Under the pieces are notes generated by a model. The model ran no database searches and had not been told where the DNA came from. It worked only from the letters and a program-made list of their open reading frames with translations. A program made the translations under genes and the position numbers. 8,970 bases of DNA from DATESG01 sp964480275 (lineage in GTDB: Bacteria; Bacillota_I; Bacilli_A; RFN20; CAG-826): NCBI GenBank assembly GCA_964480275.1, contig CAYZOC010000043.1:1-8970 (forward strand). The letters are read 5' to 3'. Shown piece after piece: positions 1 through 4,578 of the stretch (positions are counted from its first letter, which is position 1; the number at the start of each line of letters is the position of its first letter).

Positions 1-28
1 ATTGGTTTTACACTTATGTGATGGAAGA

Positions 29-1030
29 CTACCAACCACGTTCATAAGGTTTTAGCATCTGATCACTAGCCGCTTCTTTCGCAATTCTTATAACAAAATA
101 AGGATTGAGTAATAATTCACGACCCAAGAAAACAAAATCAACAAGATTTTTTGCTAAAATTTCTTCAATATATTCTTTTTCCTTAATAAATCCCCCGCCA
201 ATAACTTTAAAACCAGCTTTTTTGATTTTTTCAGCATAGGGGATTTGATAACCTCTATACACTTTTGGACGAACAGAAACAACGCCCCCAGCGGTAACAT
301 TGACGGCATCAATTTTATCTTTTATCAGGTTTAAAACCTCAATTGTTTGTTCGACTTCATGGCCACCAGGAGCAAATTCAACACTGGAAAGACGGACAAC
401 AAGTGGTCCTGACCAAACTTCACGAACAGCTTCAACAATTTCTACAAGAAATCTTGCACGATTAACAAGACTACCACCATATTCATCGGTCCGCATATTA
501 CAAAGGGGCGAAATAAATTGATTGATTAAATAGCCATGCGCTCCATGTAGTTCGATGAGGTCATAACCAGCCTTTTTTGCGCGCAGGGCTGCTAGGCGAA
601 ACGAAACAACAATTTCTTTTATTTCTGCGATACTTAACTCACTTGGTGTTGCGTACTGTTCACTATATGCGATTGGACTTGGGGCGACGATATTTTCGTC
701 TTTAACACCACATTTACGACCAGCATGGGCGAGTTGAATGCCAATTGGTGCGCCCGCAAGGTGAACCTTTTCAACAAGTTGAGTTAAACCGCTGATATGT
801 TGATCCTGCCAAATACCAAGATCGCGATCACTAATACGACCATTTTTTTTAACAGCTGTAGCTTCTTGAATAATAAGACTAACCCCTCCGTATGCTCGGG
901 CCGTATAGTGAGAGTGATGAAAAGCTTGAACAAAGCCATCGTCGTCACTTTCATACATACACATTGGTGCCATTACAATACGATTCTTAAGTTTAAGTGT
1001 TCCAATATTTTCACTTGTAAATATTTTCAT
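29..1030 (-). CDS. NADH:flavin oxidoreductase / old yellow enzyme, YqjM (NamA)-like
   Basis: This is a 333-residue FMN-dependent TIM-barrel ene-reductase; the family uses NAD(P)H to reduce activated C=C bonds of enones and some nitro compounds in the cytosol. Visible family marks are APMCMY at 21-26 (Cys24 and Tyr26 match the flavin-tuning Cys and the Tyr of YqjM), LAHAGRK near 100-106, and HGAHGY at 162-167 (His162 and His165 bind substrate, Tyr167 is near the active site). These are followed by the RTDEYGGS..NR.RF block and the FMN-phosphate segment GGG..GRELLLNPYF near the C-terminus. Length is normal for the YqjM class, which lacks the extra FeS and FAD domains of 2,4-dienoyl-CoA reductases. 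A GAGG ribosome site lies 7 bases before ATG. The gene has its own extended -10 promoter and follows a terminator, so it is probably monocistronic. The physiological substrate cannot be told from sequence. Confidence 0.95.
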   Translation of the reverse strand: MKIFTSENIGTLKLKNRIVMAPMCMYESDDDGFVQAFHHSHYTARAYGGVSLIIQEATAVKKNGRISDRDLGIWQDQHISGLTQLVEKVHLAGAPIGIQLAHAGRKCGVKDENIVAPSPIAYSEQYATPSELSIAEIKEIVVSFRLAALRAKKAGYDLIELHGAHGYLINQFISPLCNMRTDEYGGSLVNRARFLVEIVEAVREVWSGPLVVRLSSVEFAPGGHEVEQTIEVLNLIKDKIDAVNVTAGGVVSVRPKVYRGYQIPYAEKIKKAGFKVIGGGFIKEKEYIEEILAKNLVDFVFLGRELLLNPYFVIRIAKEAASDQMLKPYERGW

Positions 1031-1053
1031 GATAAAACCTCAATTCCTCTACG

Positions 1054-1062
1054 ATTATAACA
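1054..1062 (-). promoter_or_regulatory. Extended -10 promoter of the old yellow enzyme gene
   Basis: The minus strand reads TGTTATAAT, a perfect extended -10 (TGn plus TATAAT), 23 bases before the start codon. No good -35 is visible at 16-18 bases, which extended -10 promoters tolerate. The expected transcription start is about 1047, giving a leader of roughly 17 bases that carries the GAGG ribosome site. Confidence 0.55.
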
Positions 1063-1103
1063 AATAGAAAAAATTTTTACCTTTAATAAGAATAATTATT
1101 AAA

Positions 1104-1125
1104 CAAAAAAACTCCTACTTAGGAG
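1104..1125 (-). terminator. Intrinsic terminator of the acyltransferase gene, overlapping its stop codon
   Basis: On the minus strand CTCCT-AAGT-AGGAG forms a 5-bp stem (1125-1112) followed directly by seven T residues (1111-1105) and then G. The TAA stop codon (1121-1119) lies at the edge of the loop, so the 5' arm encodes the last two Ser codons. The stem is short but GC-containing and the T-tract is strong. Confidence 0.75.
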
Positions 1126-2402
1126 CTTCTTGTTTTAGCTAGGTTGACCTTATACAATTCTTCAACCGCAAAATGAATTTTTGTTACAAGATAGTCCTTA
1201 TCATGAGAAAATATCCAATACGAATCATTACTTGTCGAAATGTCAAGCGCATCGCCTTTGCCATAATAGTTAAATTCTAGATGCGTACTCGTGTTTTCTA
1301 GAGGTGTTTTTCTTAGTAAAAATTCCTCACCATTCCACTTACCACTAATGGTAAAACCATCCATATTGTGAACAAGTTTTCCCCGACCAAAGCGGTAAAA
1401 CCCTGTACTATTTGGATGAGTGTCAATGTCGACTTCTTTTTCAATGTGATAAGTTCCTGCTTCTACTTCTTTTCTCACTTCTTCTCGTTCCCACCGATAC
1501 CAGTCAGGAATATGAGTGAATTCCGTTTGACCCTCAGTTGCTTTAAGACGGCCAAGTGTATCCATTTCATAAGTTTTTCCACAGCTTTCACAGCTAATTT
1601 TATGTAGATGAGATGTCATTTTTGCTTCAACTTTGCAAGCAGGGCATTTATAAAGGATTTTTTCAATTCCTTCGGCACGGTTTTTCTCTTTAATATGAAT
1701 ATTGTTATTTAGTTGCCATTGATAGTCATCATAAGTAAATGCCTGATCCACTCTTTGATTGATTTCTTCAACACTAAGTGTTTCTAAATCACTTGGAGTA
1801 AGAATTTGCGTCATATCTGCTGTTGTCTTTAGCTTACGTTTTTGTGTCAAATTCCAGTTGGGTTGCACAAGGTGATGACCATGAGAAATCAGGGTCACAA
1901 CCGGAACTTTAAGCATTTTAAGCATCTTACCCATACTATCGGGAATATCTTCATTAATTCCTGTCAATGAATAACGGGCCTCTGGATAGATGATCATGAT
2001 GGTCTTGTTGACAAATAAGCCATGTTTGATTTTCTTGAATAAACCTATATCATGGACAAACTTCCGTTTGCCAAAACAACCGACTTTACGCATGATCGCT
2101 TCGCGATTAATAAAACCATCAACGGCAACAATATAATTAGCGCGATGAGGAAATATTGCCTTAGTCGCCATCTTAAAATCAAAAAAGCAGTTATGATTTG
2201 CTAGTAAGATGTAGGGTGGTTTAAGTCCCTTCATGTTGACCTTTGTTATTTTGGCTCCATATTTAATTAGATCAGGAAGACTCAACAACCATGCCACAGG
2301 TGTCAAATAGAGTCTTTGTTTTTCTGGCATCGAAAATAAATCAAAGCGCGGCATCTTATCAACTTCACTTGGTAATTTATACACTATGTCTGAAATTTTC
2401 AT
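1119..2402 (-). CDS. PlsC-type lysophospholipid acyltransferase with C-terminal zinc ribbon
   Basis: A 427-residue protein. The N-terminal half carries the glycerophospholipid acyltransferase signature: NHNCFFD at 69-75 (NHxxxxD, catalytic His70 and Asp75) and IYPEAR at 138-143, equivalent to the PEGT/EGTR substrate motif. Such enzymes move acyl groups to lysophosphatidate or related lipids at the membrane. The second half is unusual. CPAC (253-256) and CESC (271-274) form a four-Cys zinc ribbon, followed by about 145 residues rich in beta-prone segments that I cannot assign to a family. Typical PlsC proteins have about 200-250 residues, so this one has a large added C-terminal module. An AGGGAT ribosome site sits 9 bases before the ATG. 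It follows the antiporter gene by 94 bases but has its own -10 element. The acyltransferase fold is well supported; the acceptor lipid is unknown. Confidence 0.88.
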   Translation of the reverse strand: MKISDIVYKLPSEVDKMPRFDLFSMPEKQRLYLTPVAWLLSLPDLIKYGAKITKVNMKGLKPPYILLANHNCFFDFKMATKAIFPHRANYIVAVDGFINREAIMRKVGCFGKRKFVHDIGLFKKIKHGLFVNKTIMIIYPEARYSLTGINEDIPDSMGKMLKMLKVPVVTLISHGHHLVQPNWNLTQKRKLKTTADMTQILTPSDLETLSVEEINQRVDQAFTYDDYQWQLNNNIHIKEKNRAEGIEKILYKCPACKVEAKMTSHLHKISCESCGKTYEMDTLGRLKATEGQTEFTHIPDWYRWEREEVRKEVEAGTYHIEKEVDIDTHPNSTGFYRFGRGKLVHNMDGFTISGKWNGEEFLLRKTPLENTSTHLEFNYYGKGDALDISTSNDSYWIFSHDKDYLVTKIHFAVEELYKVNLAKTRSS

Positions 2403-2446
2403 AAATTTTATCCCTATTTTTATCTAGCACTTGCCATTTGTAATAT

Positions 2447-2452
2447 ATTATA
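2447..2452 (-). promoter_or_regulatory. Candidate -10 element of the acyltransferase gene
   Basis: A perfect TATAAT on the minus strand lies 44 bases before the acyltransferase start, in the antiporter-acyltransferase spacer. No convincing -35 is seen at 16-18 bases (the region is T-rich). The predicted start is near 2440, with a leader of about 38 bases containing the AGGGAT ribosome site. No terminator is visible after the antiporter gene, so readthrough from it is also possible. Confidence 0.4.
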
Positions 2453-2496
2453 CACACTAATCGGTAAACAAAAATAGCGAATTAATTTTCAAGTTC

Positions 2497-3717
2497 TTAA
2501 TCTTCACTAAACTCAGCAACTAAAATTTCCTTATCATCACTACTTTGTCTTAATAGTGATTTTGCACTTATATCAATCAAAAATGCACCAATAGGAGCGG
2601 TAACAACAATCGCTAATACCGCAAGCGAGAGGATAACTTGGCCACTAGGAAGGCCTAAACTTAGAGCAATCCCCCCAATTGAGGCTTGAACTGTGGCTTT
2701 TGGTAGATAAGAAATAATGATGAATAAACGCTCTTTGCTACTAAACTTTGTATGGAAAAGACTGCAGACAACCCCTAGTGATCGAAATAATAATCCGCCG
2801 AATAAAACGAGGAGTCCTAAGGGAGCAACCGCTAGAGCATAAGTAAAGTCAAGTGAGGCCCCAACAAGAACAAAAAGAATAATTTCAAAAACCCGCCAAA
2901 GTCCCTGATATCCACTGCTCAGCTGGGATGCGACTTGTTTGTTAGTAAATAAAATAACAATACTAGCAACTAGAACACCTAGTAGTGAAGAAACACTAAT
3001 AATTGGCTTGAGAACTTGCTCGAGTCCAACAAGTAAAAATGATAAAGACAAGAAAATAACAACATTAACGGCCAAGTTTAACTTGAACTTCTTAACAAAA
3101 AGAGAAAACACTAGTCCGACAATCACCCCACAAATTATTCCCAAAACGATTGATAAAGGAACGAATAAAAGTTGACTGACCTCTAACGTGTTAGTTTCAA
3201 CTAGTCCAAGAAAAGCATAGAAAAGTACAATTACAAATATATCATCGACACTTGCACCAGCTAAAACCAATTTTGGCACTTCCCGCTCTTTTCCATAACC
3301 CTGCTTGATCAAGTCGATCATTCTAGGCGAAACCACGGCCGGCGATACAGCAGCAAGAACCGAACCTAAAAGTAAGCCTTCTAGTAGTGTCAGATCAAGT
3401 AGATAATGAGCCAAGACAGTGACTGCTAATATTTCAAGACTAGCGGGAATAAAGCTCATTAATAAGGCTGGTCGCCCTACCTTTTTTAACGCCGCTAAAT
3501 CAAGACTTAATCCCGATCTAGTTAAAATTATCACCAGGGCAATTTGTCGTAGTTCACTAGATATATTTAAAACACTAGGAGCGATAAGATTGAGCGCATA
3601 GGGACCAATAATTAGGCCAACAACAATCATCATCACAAGACTAGGAATTCTAATTTTAGTGGCAAGATATCCACCTAGTAATCCAAGTAGGAGTATGAGG
3701 GCTAAACTTAAGAGCAT
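2497..3717 (-). CDS. Cation:proton antiporter, Na+/H+ exchanger family (PF00999-like)
   Basis: A 406-residue polytopic membrane protein, almost entirely hydrophobic helices (about 12-13), ending in a short acidic tail. Family marks are the N-terminal GGYLATKIRIPSLVMMIVVG..IGP segment, LAAVSPAVVSP at 121-131, the ion-site segment GASVDDIF (Asp158-Asp159), and YLPKATVQASIGG near 337-349. A paired Asp is typical of electrogenic exchangers, but the ion (Na+, Li+ or K+) cannot be fixed from sequence. There is no C-terminal RCK/TrkA-N domain, unlike Kef channels. The start is the ATG at 3717, with AAAGGA 7 bases upstream. A longer reading from 3753 would begin inside the terminator hairpin and add hydrophilic residues, so it is rejected. 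The gene is preceded by a structured leader with terminator, suggesting ion- or metabolite-dependent control. Confidence 0.92.
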   Translation of the reverse strand: MLLSLALILLLGLLGGYLATKIRIPSLVMMIVVGLIIGPYALNLIAPSVLNISSELRQIALVIILTRSGLSLDLAALKKVGRPALLMSFIPASLEILAVTVLAHYLLDLTLLEGLLLGSVLAAVSPAVVSPRMIDLIKQGYGKEREVPKLVLAGASVDDIFVIVLFYAFLGLVETNTLEVSQLLFVPLSIVLGIICGVIVGLVFSLFVKKFKLNLAVNVVIFLSLSFLLVGLEQVLKPIISVSSLLGVLVASIVILFTNKQVASQLSSGYQGLWRVFEIILFVLVGASLDFTYALAVAPLGLLVLFGGLLFRSLGVVCSLFHTKFSSKERLFIIISYLPKATVQASIGGIALSLGLPSGQVILSLAVLAIVVTAPIGAFLIDISAKSLLRQSSDDKEILVAEFSED

Positions 3718-3853
3718 ATTTTCTTCCTTTACAATAAAAATAGAGCCGTGCATCTACTAAAAATAGTAGACGTCATCAGCTCTAAAGCGGTTTAAGTGTT
3801 GTGCACCTGGGAAGGACATCATTTCCCATGAGAATAAGTTAGCACCTTAGGGC
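3718..3853 (-). promoter_or_regulatory. Structured 5' leader of the antiporter gene, candidate riboswitch of unassigned class
   Basis: The leader contains a closing helix CTAAGGTG (3850-3843) with CGCTTTAG (3789-3782). This gives eight continuous pairs, two of them G-U, extendable by GC/GC across one C-A mismatch to 3853 and 3779. Inside is a hairpin TGGGAA (3828-3823)/TTCCCA (3813-3808). The 3' strand of the closing helix shares TTAG(AGC) with the 5' arm of the terminator, so the two structures exclude each other. A ligand that stabilises the closing helix would turn the antiporter on. I could not match the sequence to any riboswitch consensus I remember (S-box, M-box, ydaO, yybP-ykoY, lysine, TPP, FMN, fluoride, NiCo). 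The structural logic is clear; the class is unknown. Confidence 0.5.
3736..3784 (-). terminator. Leader terminator (attenuator) upstream of the antiporter gene
   Basis: On the minus strand TAGAGCTG (3784-3777) pairs with CGGCTCTA (3748-3741), including one G-U pair. Inside, TCTACTA (3770-3764) pairs with TAGTAGA (3759-3753) around a TTTT loop. The structure is followed by TTTTTATT. It ends only about 18 bases before the start codon and just before the ribosome site, so it can only serve to attenuate this gene rather than end an upstream one cleanly. Confidence 0.7.
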
Positions 3854-3856
3854 AAA

Positions 3857-3885
3857 CTTGTAAATAGCCTAATTAAAAAGTTCAA
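3857..3885 (-). promoter_or_regulatory. Promoter of the antiporter leader
   Basis: The minus strand shows TTGAAC (3885-3880), a 17-base spacer and TACAAG (3862-3857). The -35 matches TTGACA at 4 or 5 positions depending on alignment; the -10 matches TATAAT at four. The expected start near 3850 coincides with the first base of the continuous closing helix of the structured leader, which supports the assignment. It overlaps the end of the small upstream reading frame. Confidence 0.4.
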
Positions 3886-3988
3886 TGATTTCTTTAATAA
3901 TAAAATATAGACTTGTTCCTATCGCCGATAATCCTATTAGTGAGACAAGAATGATGATTATTACCTTTTCTTTGTTGATTTTTTTCAT
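3869..3988 (-). CDS. Possible 39-residue single-helix membrane peptide
   Basis: A short reading frame begins MKKINKEKV, continues with an unbroken hydrophobic stretch of about 22 residues (IIIILVSLIGLSAIG... to FII) and ends KEIIELFN before TAG. A basic N-terminus, one helix and a short mixed tail are typical of small membrane peptides. It lies 35 bases after the 104-residue gene on the same strand, so it could be cotranscribed with it. Against it: no ribosome binding site is visible upstream of the ATG. A TACAAT six bases before the ATG could drive leaderless expression, but no -35 is seen. Its end overlaps the proposed antiporter promoter. The function is unknown. Confidence 0.45.
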   Translation of the reverse strand: MKKINKEKVIIIILVSLIGLSAIGTSLYFIIKEIIELFN

Positions 3989-4023
3989 GTGTTTATTGTA
4001 GCAATAATAGTCATGTTTAGCAC

Positions 4024-4338
4024 TCAGTTTTGATGTTTTGCTTGGCGATAGGCAATAAACGCTTCGACGTCATTAAAGCTTTGCGCCCCATTATATACCT
4101 CATAAGCGTGAGAATGTAGACCAATCAGTCCAAAAGTTTTGGTCTTTAAATGATAAAGATCAACAGCAAAACTATGATGCTTATCATCAACTTCAAGTTT
4201 GTAAGTGTTTTTTACACCTTCACTAGCTAGATAATCAAACAACTTCCTCATATCTGCTTTGCAATGAGTAAGGACGATGTCAACCCTCACTAATTCTTTG
4301 TTCTTTTTGGGTGGATGTTCACCAAACGGAAATACCAT
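4024..4338 (-). CDS. Unrecognised 104-residue cytosolic protein behind an S-box-like leader
   Basis: I do not recognise this protein. The start is the ATG at 4338, because a full AAGGAGG ribosome site lies 9 bases upstream. A longer reading from 4368 would translate the ribosome site and hairpin and is rejected. The protein begins MVFPFGEHPPKKNKEL, with no signal peptide or membrane helix. It is a mixed alpha/beta sequence, moderately charged, with several His (including KHHSF and GLHSHAYEVY), one Cys and a helical C-terminus (SFNDVEAFIAYRQAKHQN). It ends with TGA. The untranslated region before it carries a leader resembling the SAM-I/SAM-IV riboswitch core plus terminator, so the gene is probably repressed when S-adenosylmethionine is plentiful. 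That suggests a role linked to methionine, sulphur or methyl-group metabolism, but no catalytic motif confirms it. Confidence 0.82.
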   Translation of the reverse strand: MVFPFGEHPPKKNKELVRVDIVLTHCKADMRKLFDYLASEGVKNTYKLEVDDKHHSFAVDLYHLKTKTFGLIGLHSHAYEVYNGAQSFNDVEAFIAYRQAKHQN

Positions 4339-4347
4339 ATATTTATT

Positions 4348-4375
4348 CCTCCTTATGGTAGTTTCCATAAAGAGA
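4348..4375 (-). promoter_or_regulatory. Hairpin sequestering the ribosome binding site of the 104-residue gene
   Basis: TCTCTTTATGG (4375-4365) can pair with CCATAAGGAGG (4358-4348) over 11 positions, two of them G-U, with loop AAACTA. This buries the AAGGAGG site. The same TCTCTTTATGG is also perfectly complementary (11/11) to CCATAAAGAGA at 4515-4505, in the 5' part of the S-box-like leader, so the two pairings compete. Confidence 0.6.
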
Positions 4376-4382
4376 GGAGAAT

Positions 4383-4410
4383 AAAAAAACTCCCATCATT
4401 ATGATAGGAG
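4383..4410 (-). terminator. Intrinsic terminator in the S-box-like leader
   Basis: CTCCTATCA (4410-4402) pairs with TGATGGGAG (4398-4390) over nine pairs, one G-U, around a TAA loop, followed by seven T residues (4389-4383). It lies between the promoter and the ribosome site of the 104-residue gene and can be blocked by an alternative helix. It therefore acts as an attenuator, and would also stop readthrough from the restriction-enzyme gene upstream. Confidence 0.85.
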
Positions 4411-4519
4411 TCGATCTACGAGGAGTAGAATTATCCCATCATTCAAGTTTTAGCACCGTTCCAAATGGATGGTTGCTGACGGCTTTGAGCTTGTCTCTAA
4501 CCGTTCTCTTTATGGTGAT
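4383..4519 (-). ncRNA. SAM-I/SAM-IV-clan-like riboswitch with terminator platform
   Basis: The minus strand reproduces the S-box core in order. P1 is ATCaCCAT (4519-4512) with ATGGGAT (4439-4433). The joining segment AAAGAGA (4511-4505) follows. P2 is ACGG (4504-4501)/CCGT (4482-4479), then an internal loop and GAG/CTC capped by ACAAG (4494-4490). Next come CAGCAACC (4478-4471) and GGTGCTAA (4457-4450), the most conserved S-box words, forming P3. J3/4 contains CTTG (4447-4444), complementary to CAAG in the P2 loop, which is the SAM-I pseudoknot with a changed but compensated sequence (usual form CTGG with CCAG). There is no P4 helix between pseudoknot and P1, as in SAM-I/IV variants. The P1 3' strand doubles as the antiterminator strand ATGATGGGA (4442-4434), which can pair with TCCTATCAT (4409-4401). 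Ligand binding should therefore favour termination (OFF switch). Confidence 0.75.
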
Positions 4520-4522
4520 TTT

Positions 4523-4551
4523 AGATTACAATAATAATTACATAAATTCAA
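4523..4551 (-). promoter_or_regulatory. Promoter of the S-box-like leader
   Basis: TTGAAT (4551-4546) stands 17 bases before TAATCT (4528-4523) and 15 before the better hexamer TGTAAT (4530-4525). Either choice would start transcription just before P1 of the leader. The surrounding spacer from the restriction-enzyme stop (4578-4520) is almost pure AT and holds nothing else recognisable. Confidence 0.4.
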
Positions 4552-4578
4552 GTAACATAAGTTAAATGATTATAATAA

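Noticed and set aside
1..28. Possible terminator after the old yellow enzyme gene
   Set aside because: Only a three-pair CAC/GTG stem is visible before the window ends, with no T-tract.
300..1060. Plus-strand reading frames within the old yellow enzyme and other genes
   Set aside because: They lie opposite well-supported genes, have no family features or ribosome sites, and their composition is that of antisense shadows.
3718..3753. Upstream ATG that would lengthen the antiporter by twelve residues
   Set aside because: It starts inside the 3' arm of the leader terminator and has no ribosome site. The ATG at 3717 has AAAGGA at good spacing and starts directly with the first helix.
3718..3853. 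Assignment of the antiporter leader to the S-box because it contains GGTGCTAA
   Set aside because: The partner CAGCAACC word, the P2 stem and a pseudoknot partner are missing, and GGTGCTAA falls across the closing helix, so the shared word is probably coincidental.
4339..4368. Upstream ATG that would lengthen the orphan protein by ten residues (METTIRRNKY)
   Set aside because: This segment is the ribosome-site hairpin itself; its Arg-Arg codons are the AAGGAGG site. There is no ribosome site before the upstream ATG, while the ATG at 4338 has a very strong one.
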